NCBI GenBank assembly: GCA_014762495.1
Contig: JABURT010000071.1
Coordinates: forward strand, 1 to 58,108
DNA length: 58,108 nt
From: Gammaproteobacteria bacterium
GTDB lineage: Bacteria > Pseudomonadota > Gammaproteobacteria > Thiohalospirales > Thiohalospiraceae
Reading direction: 5' to 3'
Within the stretch, counting starts at the first letter, position 1. Every line of letters starts with the position of its first letter. The notes under the pieces were generated by a model that saw only the letters and a list, made by a program, of their open reading frames with translations, made no database searches and had not been told where the DNA came from. Made by a program: the position numbers and the translations under genes. Positions 35,001 through 44,013 of this stretch are shown here, in pieces.

Positions 35001-35510
35001 TCAGGCATGACGCTTGATTTGTATGGGCTTCGCGCGTTGCATAAGATTTTGCACATGCAGGATTTCTTCTCTGTCATGGGCCTGGTACACCAGCGCGTAG
35101 CAGCCGTCATTGACGGCGTCCTGTGTTGTTGAAGTGATCAGGTTGTCGCGAGGCCGAAGCCCTAACAGTGCGCCAACAGCACCACCGGCAACAGCACCAT
35201 AGGTGATGAATAGCAACCAGGTCTGCGCCGGTGCAGTATCGAAGACGTTGGGGAAGAGCACAGCCGTGGCAGCTCCTGCCAACACAGTCACAATGACACC
35301 TATCACCAGCCCAATAATTGACATATTGATCAGTGTCGAGCGTACCTTGTCGGTACGATCTTCAATGGTGGATTTCACATTTTCCGCATTGGGCGGTAGG
35401 TATCTCATTCTCGATTCATCGAGCGCCTCTTGCTGAATCATTTGATAGGCACTATCGACGGATTTTCGATCTGGATAAATCGCAACCAGTTTGTGTTTTG
35501 AATGTTTCAT
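35001..35510 (-). CDS. Glycine-zipper membrane protein, DUF1269-like
   Basis: The 169-residue protein shares its architecture with the gene downstream: an N-terminal ferredoxin-like segment (HKLVAIYPDRKSVDSAYQMI), a hydrophobic middle with glycine zipper (about 80-125) and a C-terminal segment (DAVNDGCYALVYQAHDREEI). The ending DAVNDG motif is shared with the paralogue, so the pair arose by tandem duplication. GGAGATAGTCA precedes the ATG. An FNR-like site lies about 70 bp upstream. Confidence 0.75.
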   Translation of the reverse strand: MKHSKHKLVAIYPDRKSVDSAYQMIQQEALDESRMRYLPPNAENVKSTIEDRTDKVRSTLINMSIIGLVIGVIVTVLAGAATAVLFPNVFDTAPAQTWLLFITYGAVAGGAVGALLGLRPRDNLITSTTQDAVNDGCYALVYQAHDREEILHVQNLMQRAKPIQIKRHA

Positions 35511-35578
35511 TGACTATCTCCTCTCCCGTAGGATGGATGCTATGGGTCCACACTAAGTGCAGTGGTAACAGGTTTACA

Positions 35579-35592
35579 TTGAAATATATCAA
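35579..35592 (-). promoter_or_regulatory. FNR/ANR-like site upstream of the glycine-zipper genes
   Basis: TTGAAATATATCAA has the TTGA(T/A)-N4-ATCAA form of an FNR-family site with one mismatch to the consensus TTGAT-N4-ATCAA. It is 69-82 bp before the 35510 start, a reasonable activator position. It is also 207 bp before the flavin reductase gene on the other strand. Confidence 0.35.
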
Positions 35593-35799
35593 TGCATTGA
35601 AAATTTGAGGGTCTAAACTGATATATAGAGTGACGATTCGTCGGTGACAACAAGCCACAATTTAAGGTAGATACGAGGAATCAAGCTCCCAATTAGGCAC
35701 ATGCGTAGCTACACCCTGGTAGTCCCTTATGACAGGGACAAACCGGTATCTGCGGCGGTGAGATGGGGAAGGCATCAGCTTACGGGCATAGGAGGTCTT

Positions 35800-36465
35800 G
35801 TGACACATTCAGTAACCTTATTAATGAGTGAATTCGTAACACATGATGTTAAACGCTATATTGTGACACGCCCGGATGGGTTTGAGTTCACGCCTGGACA
35901 GGGAGTAGAGCTGGCCATTGATCGCGATAAATGGTCTGAAGAAGGTCGACCGTTTACACCCACATCACATCCAGATGACAAGGTCATTGAGTTCACTATC
36001 AAGACCTATGAAGAACATGAAGGAGTAACCCGAGAACTGTCACGCCTGAAACCGGGGGCCAAGTTAACAATGTCAGATCCGTTCGGCACGATCAGCTATC
36101 AGGGCCCCGGGGTTTTCCTTGGTGCAGGCGCCGGCATCACCCCATTCATTGCAATTTTTCGCGAGCTGGCAAGCAAGGGGGAAATCGAGAAGAATTCACT
36201 CATCTTCTCCAATAAAACACCGGCCGATGTGATAAGTGAAAAAGAGCTACGCCACTACATGGGTGAAAATGCTCACTTTATTTGTACGGATGGCGATGAG
36301 CCGGGGTATGAGTATGAACGTGTCGACAAGGATTATCTGGAAAAGAATATATCCGATTTTGGCCAGAAATTTTATGTCTGTGGCCCCCCTGGTTTCATGA
36401 AGGCCGTCAATTCAGCGCTTGAAGAGCTTGGTGCAAGCCCCGAAAGTGTCGTGTTCGAGAATTAG
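35800..36465 (+). CDS. FAD-dependent ferredoxin/flavodoxin reductase-like protein
   Basis: The 221-residue protein has an FAD-binding FR-type domain (about 1-95; RPFTPTSHP binds FAD) and an NAD-binding domain (GAGAGITPFIAIFREL and the ending YVCGPPGFM). It transfers electrons from NAD(P)H to a protein or small acceptor. The GTG at 35800 fits because AGGAGG (35790-35795) precedes it and the strand SVTLLMSEFVTHDVKR starts the fold; an upstream ATG at 35701 would add an unrelated tail. It opens a plus-strand run of redox and sulfur genes. Confidence 0.85.
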   Translation: MTHSVTLLMSEFVTHDVKRYIVTRPDGFEFTPGQGVELAIDRDKWSEEGRPFTPTSHPDDKVIEFTIKTYEEHEGVTRELSRLKPGAKLTMSDPFGTISYQGPGVFLGAGAGITPFIAIFRELASKGEIEKNSLIFSNKTPADVISEKELRHYMGENAHFICTDGDEPGYEYERVDKDYLEKNISDFGQKFYVCGPPGFMKAVNSALEELGASPESVVFEN

Positions 36466-36564
36466 CCATATTCGCCCTATTTGAATTGGATTTGGAAGAT
36501 CGATTAGTACAATTTATTTTGCCGTATAGATTTGGCTGTTTTTAACTTGATTCGGAGTATAACT

Positions 36565-37035
36565 ATGAACGTAATAAAAAATGTAATATTACTCACAGCG
36601 ATTGTTGGCTCGTCCGTTCATGCCGGTGAAGCCCCATGGGGCACAGCCAAGGTTCATGAGATGGAATATTCTCCATCTAAAGTTGTTTACGATGTGAGCG
36701 TGAATAGTAAGGATGAATTAAGTGGTGTGCTTGATCGAGCCAGTTACTTAAATAATATTTATCATGCCAATCCGTTTGAGACTTCCATTGTCCTCGTTAT
36801 GCATGGCAACGGTATCCCGCTAATGGCGACTGAGAATTATGATAAGAACAAGGAGCTGGTTACACGCGCCCAGAGCCTGACGGTAGGGGGGACAATTAGT
36901 ATCCGTATGTGTGAGGTTGCCGCAAAGGGACACGGCTTTGAGCCCAAGGACATTCACGGATTTGTCGAGGTGGTTCCGATGGCGGACGCAGAGATTGTTC
37001 GTCTGCAAAATGAAGGCTATGCCTATATGCAGTAA
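36565..37035 (+). CDS. Periplasmic DsrE-like protein
   Basis: The 156-residue protein has a signal peptide (cleaved after about residue 20, SSVHA). The mature part is DsrE/DsrF-like, with C116 in SIRMCEVAAKGHGF as the candidate sulfur-binding cysteine and VMHGNGIPLM typical of the fold. It may bind or carry sulfane sulfur in the periplasm. GGAGTATAACT supports the ATG. A metallo-hydrolase lipoprotein follows 30 bp downstream. Confidence 0.85.
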   Translation: MNVIKNVILLTAIVGSSVHAGEAPWGTAKVHEMEYSPSKVVYDVSVNSKDELSGVLDRASYLNNIYHANPFETSIVLVMHGNGIPLMATENYDKNKELVTRAQSLTVGGTISIRMCEVAAKGHGFEPKDIHGFVEVVPMADAEIVRLQNEGYAYMQ

Positions 37036-37065
37036 TTATGGTTAATCGGAATAGGGTTTGTGTAC

Positions 37066-38061
37066 ATGAAATTTATTGTAGTTGTATTTCTTTCACTAGG
37101 ATTGTCTGCCTGTGCGATAAGTCAGGACGAAAATCCATATGCAAAGGTGACTATTCCCTTTGATATTCACAAGGTGGATGGGAAACCTGTTTATTACATC
37201 ATTGGTTCAAGTGCTGTACCCAGTGCTGAAAACCAGGGGCATACCTCAAATGCAGGTTTTGTTGTGACCGATGAGGGGGTGGTGGTATTCGATGCATTGG
37301 GAACGCCTGCACTAGGATATCGAATGATCAAGGAGATACGTCGACGCACGAATAAGCCGATAAAGTATGTCGTAGTCAGCCACTACCATGCCGATCACAT
37401 ATATGGCCTCCAGGCCTTCGAGGAACATGTAGAAGATGCGACGATCATCGCCCAGGAGGAAGCTCTTGGCTATATAGGAGGCAACAGGGCCAGCCAGGGT
37501 GAGGCGGCCAATCGCAGGCTTGAGCAAAGGCGCGAGGCATTGTTTCCCTGGGTAGATGAGAATACTTACCTGGTCGAACCGGACACAACTTTCAAGGAAC
37601 GCTATGAATTCGAACTGGGTGGATATCACTTTGAATTACTCCACATGGGTCCGGCCCATGCTCCGGGTGATTCCACGATGTATATACCGGAATTGCGAGC
37701 TCTGTTCAGTGGGGATGTGATTTACAAGGGCCGTTTGCCCTTCCTGGATAGCCCCGAAACGAACACCAAGCAATGGTTGAAGGACCTGAAATCCCTGACC
37801 CAACTACAGCCAAGACCTGAGTTTATCATTCCGGGTCACGGTGTGGCGGAACAAGATGTAGAGAAGGCTATACGTTTTACGCATGATTATATCGCTTATC
37901 TGCGACAACAGATGGGCCAGGCGGTCGCCAATTTCGTCGATTTTGAAACAGCGTACGAAAATACAGACTGGTCACGCTATGAAGATGTTCCGACCTTCGA
38001 TGCCAGTAACAAGGGCAATGCCTATCGTATCTACCTTGAAATGGAGCATGAGCAGTTCTAG
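37066..38061 (+). CDS. MBL-fold metallo-hydrolase lipoprotein
   Basis: The 331-residue protein has a lipobox (GLSAC, C17) and a metallo-beta-lactamase fold with the metal motif SHYHADHIYGL and later HMGPAHAPGDS and IPGHG. It resembles SoxH-like and quinoprotein-associated MBL hydrolases; the substrate may be a sulfur or acyl ester compound, but this is not shown by sequence. It is probably co-transcribed with the periplasmic DsrE-like gene. Confidence 0.87.
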   Translation: MKFIVVVFLSLGLSACAISQDENPYAKVTIPFDIHKVDGKPVYYIIGSSAVPSAENQGHTSNAGFVVTDEGVVVFDALGTPALGYRMIKEIRRRTNKPIKYVVVSHYHADHIYGLQAFEEHVEDATIIAQEEALGYIGGNRASQGEAANRRLEQRREALFPWVDENTYLVEPDTTFKERYEFELGGYHFELLHMGPAHAPGDSTMYIPELRALFSGDVIYKGRLPFLDSPETNTKQWLKDLKSLTQLQPRPEFIIPGHGVAEQDVEKAIRFTHDYIAYLRQQMGQAVANFVDFETAYENTDWSRYEDVPTFDASNKGNAYRIYLEMEHEQF

Positions 38062-38131
38062 TTACGTATTTGCGAAAATTGCCGGCGGGAGTACCATGGA
38101 TGCAAGTTCGTTAGTCGGATGATGACGGCTC

Positions 38132-39064
38132 ATGGAAACGTTTATAGATAGACTGACTAGACTATTCCCGCTCTGGGCGCTCCTCTTTTCTCTGCTGGCC
38201 TGGTTTTGGCCGCAGTGGTTTACAGGATTGAAACCGGCGATCCTGCCATTGCTGGCCCTGGTAATGTTTGGAATGGGGCTGACACTGAGGCTGGATGATT
38301 TTATCCGTGTATTGCGTATGCCGCGTCTCATTGCCCTGGGTGTGGCCTTACAGTTCGGGCTTATGCCCCTGTTCGCCTGGTTTATCGCCACGGGACTTGC
38401 ACTGGATCCATTGCTCGCCGCCGGCATGATACTGGTGGGTAGCAGCCCGGGCGGTACGGCATCCAATGTCGTCACCTATTTGGCGAAGGGAAACGTCGCC
38501 CTGTCCATCAGCCTGACTGCCGTGTCGACCCTGTTGGCGGTCTTGCTGACGCCGTGGTTGAGCTGGTTATATATCCAGGCCAATATTGAAGTACCGATTT
38601 TACCAATGTTACAGACCATACTACTGTTGGTCATCCTACCGGTGACAGCAGGTATCCTGCTGAACCATTTCTTCAAACGCGTACTTACCCCGGTGCAATC
38701 GTTTTTCCCCTTGTTGTCGGTTCTGGCTATTGTATTGATCATTGCCATTATTGTTGCCTTGAATCACCAAAGGCTTGGCGAATTGACGGGGATATTGATA
38801 CTGGCTGTCGTGTTGCATAATCTGGCCGGAGTGTTCGCCGGTTACGGCATTACAGCCCTGTCGGGTTATGACAGGAAGGAGTGTCGAGCGCTTGCCATCG
38901 AGGTCGGCATGCAGAACTCCGGTCTTGCCGTGGCCCTGGCATTGAAACACTTTGTGTCTATTGCGGCCTTGCCCGGGGCCCTGTTCAGTATCTGGCATAA
39001 TTTAAGTGGTTCGGTACTGGCCGGCTACTGGCGCCGAGCCGATTCGCGCTCCACTATAACGTAA
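38132..39064 (+). CDS. Bile acid:sodium symporter family transporter
   Basis: The 310-residue protein has about nine or ten membrane helices. The family signature GSSPGGTASNVVTYLAKGN (about 110) is the sodium-binding crossover region, and EVGMQNSGLAVALAL is the second crossover. It imports an organic anion with sodium; the natural substrate in bacteria is mostly unknown. Start and stop are separated from neighbours by short gaps within the plus-strand run. Confidence 0.9.
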   Translation: METFIDRLTRLFPLWALLFSLLAWFWPQWFTGLKPAILPLLALVMFGMGLTLRLDDFIRVLRMPRLIALGVALQFGLMPLFAWFIATGLALDPLLAAGMILVGSSPGGTASNVVTYLAKGNVALSISLTAVSTLLAVLLTPWLSWLYIQANIEVPILPMLQTILLLVILPVTAGILLNHFFKRVLTPVQSFFPLLSVLAIVLIIAIIVALNHQRLGELTGILILAVVLHNLAGVFAGYGITALSGYDRKECRALAIEVGMQNSGLAVALALKHFVSIAALPGALFSIWHNLSGSVLAGYWRRADSRSTIT

Positions 39065-39131
39065 TGAGTACATAGACCCTGATGGGCGGCCAATCTTGCG
39101 CAAACGTGTTATCAATGAGACCCATACGACA

Positions 39132-40247
39132 ATGATCGAGCAACGCAGATACAAATCGATTTTTTGGCTACTCACATTGTTGTGGCCACTAATTCTGCCC
39201 CTTGGACTTTACCTTGCAGAGATGACTGGCTGGGGAATCTTTTACTGGCTGGTTCCCATTGAGATCTATCTCCTATTGCCTGTTCTCGATGAATGGATCG
39301 GCGACGACTCGTATAACCCAGACACTGATTCGATCCGCGAACTAGAGCGCAGCCGATATTATCGCCTTATTCCCCTATTTTCAGCGCCCCTGTTCCTCGT
39401 AGGTATGGGCGTGAGCGTCTGGTACTGGGCGAATAATGACTTACACTGGCTGGACAGCCTCGGCATTATCCTGTCACTTGGTTTTAGTAATGCATTGGCA
39501 ATCAATACCGCCCACGAGTTGGGACATAAAAATACCGTACTCGAGAAGTGGGGCGCGAAGTTTCTGTTGTCATTACCCCTATATGGACACTTTCTGGTTG
39601 AACATAACCGCGGTCACCATCGTCATGTCGCTACACCCGAAGACAGTGCAAGTGCGAAAATGGGCGAAGGGCTGTATCGCTTCATGTTACGCGAGATGAT
39701 AGGTGGTGTGAGTCGTGCCTGTCGCATGGAGTCTGAGCGTCTGAGGCGTAAACGCCTGTTCGTGTGGGGATTGCGCAATGAATGTATGCAATCATGGCTA
39801 TTAAGCCTGATCCTTTATCTGAGTCTAATTGCCTGGCTTGGACTCGGTGTGTTGATTATTCTCATAGCTCAAGCCTTTTTCGCCTGGTTCCAGCTAAGTA
39901 TCGCCAATTATATCGAGCACTACGGTTTGTTGCGTCAGAAAGACGAGAATGGACAGTATCTGTCCTGTCGCCCCGAACACTCCTGGAATAGCAATCGCCT
40001 GCTATCCGGGCTCGTATTGTTGAATCTACCACGACACTCCGATCACCATGCCAATGCCGGACGTCGATACCAGTCATTGAGAAGTGATCCGGATGCCCCA
40101 CTACTCCCAGGGGGATACCCGCTTATGTTCATACTGGCAATGGTGCCGCCGCTTTGGCGCCGTATTATGGACCCGTGCCTGATGCAGCATTACGGGCAGG
40201 ATCCTCGACGCATCAATCGGTTGCAACAATCCGGTGCACAGACCTAG
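39132..40247 (+). CDS. alkB: AlkB-type alkane 1-monooxygenase
   Basis: The 371-residue membrane protein has about six helices and the di-iron histidines: H128 and H132 (NTAHELGH), H158, H162, H163 (EHNRGHHRH) and H302, H305, H306 (RHSDHH). NYIEHYG (259-265) is the AlkB signature. It hydroxylates terminal carbons of medium-chain alkanes. No rubredoxin or rubredoxin reductase gene is in the window; the flavin reductase at 35800 might serve, but this is a guess. The ATG at 39132 gives a normal N-terminus; a TTG lies 36 bases upstream. Confidence 0.93.
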   Translation: MIEQRRYKSIFWLLTLLWPLILPLGLYLAEMTGWGIFYWLVPIEIYLLLPVLDEWIGDDSYNPDTDSIRELERSRYYRLIPLFSAPLFLVGMGVSVWYWANNDLHWLDSLGIILSLGFSNALAINTAHELGHKNTVLEKWGAKFLLSLPLYGHFLVEHNRGHHRHVATPEDSASAKMGEGLYRFMLREMIGGVSRACRMESERLRRKRLFVWGLRNECMQSWLLSLILYLSLIAWLGLGVLIILIAQAFFAWFQLSIANYIEHYGLLRQKDENGQYLSCRPEHSWNSNRLLSGLVLLNLPRHSDHHANAGRRYQSLRSDPDAPLLPGGYPLMFILAMVPPLWRRIMDPCLMQHYGQDPRRINRLQQSGAQT

Positions 40248-40335
40248 TGTATAGGTATCGATATACCGCTTGCGAGTCGAGAGATCCGCGTCTAGCTTTA
40301 AAAGAACGTAGTATGTTCCGCGAAAGGAGAAGTGT

Positions 40336-41088
40336 ATGATTTTTCGCCAACTGATTGAACCTGATTCCAGTACCTACACCTATCTGCTTGCCTGCCCAGA
40401 AACTAAGCGAGCACTTCTTATTGACCCTGTTTTGGATACGGTTGAACGCGATCTAGAGGTGCTCGACCAACTGGGGCTAACCCTGGCCTATACGGTGGAT
40501 ACCCATTATCACGCTGATCACTTGACGGGAGCGCGGGTATTACGGGAACGAACCGGTTGTCAGGTGGTATTCCCCGAGGTCGAGATGCCGGACTGTGCCG
40601 ATATCGGACTGCAAGATGGTGTACCGTTTACCATGGATAGTGTCAGCCTCGAACCACTTTTTACACCGGGCCATACTTCGCACCACTTCGCATATCGCAG
40701 TCACAACGGTACACAGGACATCGTGTTCAGTGGCGATGCCCTACTAATTGATGCCTGTGGGCGAACGGATTTTCAATCAGGTGACGCAAAAACCTTATAT
40801 CGTAGTCTCCACGACAAACTGTTCCCTCTGCCGGATGACACTCTTGTCTATCCAGCACACGATTACGAGGGACGATTTGTAACGACCATCGCGCAGGAGA
40901 AAACACGTAATCCAAGGCTTGGAGGCGGTAAGGGCGAGGCGGAATTTGTCGCCATTATGGAAGGACTTGATCTGCCATACCCACGCAAAATCGATTTTGC
41001 CGTACCCGGAAATGAAATGTGTGGTAAATGCCCACCCAATGTCCCGGAAAAATATCGCGGCCCCTGTGATCTACACGAGCAGGGTTAG
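40336..41088 (+). CDS. ETHE1-type persulfide dioxygenase
   Basis: The 250-residue MBL-fold enzyme has the iron ligands of sulfur dioxygenases: H57 and H59 region (THYHADH), H113 (PGHTSHH) and D134 (FSGDALLID). The H57-H113 spacing of 56 matches human ETHE1. It oxidises glutathione persulfide to sulfite. A C-terminal tail (MCGKCPPNVPEKYRGPC) adds three cysteines. CGAAAGGAGAAGTGT precedes the start. It stands alone, 88 bp after alkB. Confidence 0.93.
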   Translation: MIFRQLIEPDSSTYTYLLACPETKRALLIDPVLDTVERDLEVLDQLGLTLAYTVDTHYHADHLTGARVLRERTGCQVVFPEVEMPDCADIGLQDGVPFTMDSVSLEPLFTPGHTSHHFAYRSHNGTQDIVFSGDALLIDACGRTDFQSGDAKTLYRSLHDKLFPLPDDTLVYPAHDYEGRFVTTIAQEKTRNPRLGGGKGEAEFVAIMEGLDLPYPRKIDFAVPGNEMCGKCPPNVPEKYRGPCDLHEQG

Positions 41089-41215
41089 TAGACTCTGGTT
41101 AAGAGTTTGTTGCATACAGCACCAATGAGGCGTGTTGAGTGAGTCTCACCGCGAATATAAAAACTATGTACAATGGTGAAGAGCGGGCCTGGTAGGCGCA
41201 TGCCTCTAAAATTAG

Positions 41216-42625
41216 ATGTCACTTTATAATAAGAGCCTATGTACGATTGACTGCTACCGCGACAGGATTGTTGAGGGATTCCTGATCTTTCTTGGTGTCG
41301 TTCTTATCGCACTCCTGCTCTGGTTTTTCTATCTCACAGATTGGCGCCACCAGGTGCTGGATGGCATTCAGGAACGTGGGGAACTCGTTGCAGTCACTCG
41401 AAATGCACCGACTACTTATTATGAAGATCAAAACGGTCGCTATGCCGGAATTGAACATGATCTGGTTATCTCATTCGCCGATTATCTTGGTGTGAAGGCG
41501 AGGTTTATTCTCAAGGATACGGTCGAGGATATCTTCGATTCGCTAGATGAGGGTAAGGCAGATTTCGCGGCGGCAGGACTGACCAAAACGATTTCACGGC
41601 AGGATAAATACCTCTTTGGTCCGAGTTACCAGTCTGTTGAAGAGAGACTGGTGTGCCGAAGAAATCATAACGGTATCCCAGATAGTGTAGAAGAATTGGC
41701 TGGTAAGGTGCTGGTAATTCCAAACGGTACGAGCTATGTGGATAGACTGGAAAAATTAAAGCGTGAATATCCACAGCTTGAGTGGGTCGAAGAACCGGGG
41801 GCGGATACAGAGCAACTTTTGAGACAAGTCTGGTTGCGCAAGATCGATTGCACGGTCAGCGATTCGAATATTCTTTCCATTAATCGTCGATTCTATCCTG
41901 AACTGTATCCTGCCTTTCAGCTCAATGAGCACGATGATTTGGTATGGGTGCTGCCTGATAATGCACGTCATCTCAAAAAAGAAATGGATAACTGGCTGGA
42001 GGATTTGAGTGAATCAGGTCAATTAAATGATCTAATCGAACGCTACTACGGTCATCTGGATGGCTTTGATTATGTGGATACCAGGAAATTCCGTAATCGC
42101 ATCAAATCAACCTTGCCAAAATATCATACGTGGTTCCGTCAGGCGGCAAAACAGTACGACATGGACTGGATGTTTCTGGCGGCGGTCTCCTACCAGGAGT
42201 CACATTGGAATCCGAGGGCAAGAAGCCCAACAGGTGTTCGCGGTATTATGATGCTAACCTTGCCCACAGCGAAGCAGATGGGAGTCAAGAGTCGTCTTGA
42301 TGCGAAGTCAAATATCTTCGCAGGAGCCAAATACCTGGCACGTCTGCGTAGTCGACTGCCTGAGAGCATTAAGGAGCCGGAGCGAACCTGGATGGCGCTT
42401 GTTGCCTACAATATGGGATATGGCCACTTGAGAGATGCCAGGAATCTGGCTGAACGTCTTGGTAAGGATCCGAATCGATGGATTGACCTGGAACAGGTAT
42501 TGCCCTTGCTATCGCAAAAGGCCTATTACACGACTCTCAAACACGGATATGCTCGTGGCTACGAGGCCGTTCAATATGTTGGCCGGATTCGGGAGTACCA
42601 TGATATTCTTCTACAATATTATTAA
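41216..42625 (+). CDS. mltF: Membrane-bound lytic murein transglycosylase F
   Basis: The 469-residue protein has a membrane anchor (about 21-41), a periplasmic binding-type domain (about 57-285) and an SLT lytic domain whose catalytic Glu is E328 in SYQESHWNPRA. It cleaves peptidoglycan glycan strands to form anhydro ends; the binding domain is regulatory. Domain order and length fit MltF. A small membrane protein gene follows. Confidence 0.93.
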   Translation: MSLYNKSLCTIDCYRDRIVEGFLIFLGVVLIALLLWFFYLTDWRHQVLDGIQERGELVAVTRNAPTTYYEDQNGRYAGIEHDLVISFADYLGVKARFILKDTVEDIFDSLDEGKADFAAAGLTKTISRQDKYLFGPSYQSVEERLVCRRNHNGIPDSVEELAGKVLVIPNGTSYVDRLEKLKREYPQLEWVEEPGADTEQLLRQVWLRKIDCTVSDSNILSINRRFYPELYPAFQLNEHDDLVWVLPDNARHLKKEMDNWLEDLSESGQLNDLIERYYGHLDGFDYVDTRKFRNRIKSTLPKYHTWFRQAAKQYDMDWMFLAAVSYQESHWNPRARSPTGVRGIMMLTLPTAKQMGVKSRLDAKSNIFAGAKYLARLRSRLPESIKEPERTWMALVAYNMGYGHLRDARNLAERLGKDPNRWIDLEQVLPLLSQKAYYTTLKHGYARGYEAVQYVGRIREYHDILLQYY

Positions 42626-42694
42626 ATTCTATTTGGCTGAGTGCGATTAGTTGGTCATCGCACGAATCTGGATGAGCAAAGTGGGTATTGGATT

Positions 42695-43117
42695 ATGATT
42701 CGAAAAGTACTGGCTGCTGTGGCAGGAATAGTGACAGCTTTTATCATAGTAGGATTAATAGAAAGCCTGGGTCATATTATCTATGCCCCTCCCGCTGAAC
42801 TCGATTACACAAACTCTGAAGAACTGAATGCATATATCGACAGCCTACCAGTGGGCGCACTACTTTTCCCTCTGCTTGCATGGGTCGTGGCAAGTTTTGT
42901 CGGAGGCCTGGTGGCCTGTTATATTAGTAAAGAAAAACCCTTTCTTTATGCGTCCCTGGTAGGTGGTATTATCCTACTGGCCACGATAGCCAATCTGCTT
43001 ATGATTCAACATCCTGCTTGGTTTGCAGTAGTTTCTGTATTGGCGCTGATATTGACTATGTACATAACCGGATCTGTTGGCTATCGTTTACCCGGTGTGG
43101 GTAAGAAGTTAACCTAA
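42695..43117 (+). CDS. Four-helix membrane protein of unknown function
   Basis: The 140-residue protein has about four membrane helices. The periplasmic loop APPAELDYTNSEELNAYIDS between helices 1 and 2 is conserved-looking. No family is recognised. Start ATG at 42695 is chosen because an earlier ATG would add a non-hydrophobic tail; the ribosome binding site is weak. It is convergent with the MscS-like gene. Confidence 0.7.
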   Translation: MIRKVLAAVAGIVTAFIIVGLIESLGHIIYAPPAELDYTNSEELNAYIDSLPVGALLFPLLAWVVASFVGGLVACYISKEKPFLYASLVGGIILLATIANLLMIQHPAWFAVVSVLALILTMYITGSVGYRLPGVGKKLT

Positions 43118-43134
43118 TCCCGTGCCGGGGATGA

Positions 43135-43746
43135 TTATTCGTCGACGCGCTGATGTTCTTCAGCCAGATAACTTTTGAGTGACTGAGTTCCGGTACCGGG
43201 CAGTACCCGTACATACCGTTGAAAAAACTGATTGTTGGGTACGCGTGTGATAACGCGGTTGTTAGCCTCTTCCTCCTCCTGCGTCGACTCCACCGTGGTA
43301 AAGAACATATTTATCCCGATCACCTTGCCACGCATAGTGATTGGCGCCGTTGGGTCCTGTATCTCTATCTCATCGCCAATGCGAAAAGGAGAGAACACAA
43401 CCAACAGGATAGAACAGAGTATATTGCTGAGCACACTCCAGACGGCGACAAAACCGATGGCGACAAGGACCAGAACCCCAGATAATGCGGCCCAAAAGCT
43501 GGTCATTGAAACCCCGAAATAGCCGAAGATAAGCATTACAACGATAATAATGGTTAGCCAACGGAATATTATTTTCAGGGTTGAAGTTAACTGTGTCGGA
43601 GCAATCCCGTTTTTCGAAAGACGGTCCATGCCATGATGGAAGATCTTATATATAAAAATACCCACTATTACGGTGATGGCCGAGTTGAGCAGGGTAGGGC
43701 CATACTCGCCTGACGCCTGTAAAATAAGGTTTGTCAGCTGTTCCAT
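43135..43746 (-). CDS. Small MscS-like mechanosensitive channel
   Basis: The 203-residue protein has about four helices and a cytoplasmic MscS beta domain (GDEIEIQDPTAPITMRGKVI, then VITRVPNNQFF). It is shorter than E. coli MscS because the C-terminal cage is reduced. It should release solutes on hypo-osmotic shock or act as a sensing channel. It reads towards the plus-strand four-helix gene. Confidence 0.85.
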   Translation of the reverse strand: MEQLTNLILQASGEYGPTLLNSAITVIVGIFIYKIFHHGMDRLSKNGIAPTQLTSTLKIIFRWLTIIIVVMLIFGYFGVSMTSFWAALSGVLVLVAIGFVAVWSVLSNILCSILLVVFSPFRIGDEIEIQDPTAPITMRGKVIGINMFFTTVESTQEEEEANNRVITRVPNNQFFQRYVRVLPGTGTQSLKSYLAEEHQRVDE

Positions 43747-44013
43747 AGGTCATTCTTCTTGTTGCACGGATAATTCCCATAGTATATGACCCGTTTTAGT
43801 ACAAACTCAATGTTTAAAAATTATAGTGATCAGAATGATCAGACACAGGGCTACGGGAAATTCAGCGGGACTCCGGCGCGTGTAGACTTTTGATGGACAT
43901 TAGAAGAGCAGAATAAGCTTGGATATCTGGTCGACGATTGCAAAAGAAGAAGCTGAAGAGAGTGGTTGGAGTGAGGCCCAGTCAATGGACCTCACCAATA
44001 GATGAACTAAGAT
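43747..44013. other. Intergenic region, no feature seen
   Basis: The 267 bases between the MscS-like and pirin genes (both minus strand) show no terminator or clear promoter. A 28-codon plus-strand frame at 43919 has coding-like codons but lacks a ribosome binding site and is not called. Confidence 0.4.

Noticed and set aside
40255-40268. GGTATCGATATACC inverted repeat before persulfide dioxygenase
   Set aside because: Only five bases per arm are paired and it directly follows alkB; the signal is too weak to call an operator.
43919-44005. 28-codon plus-strand frame between MscS and pirin genes
   Set aside because: Codons look plausible but it needs a TTG start, lacks a ribosome binding site and has no homology I can see.
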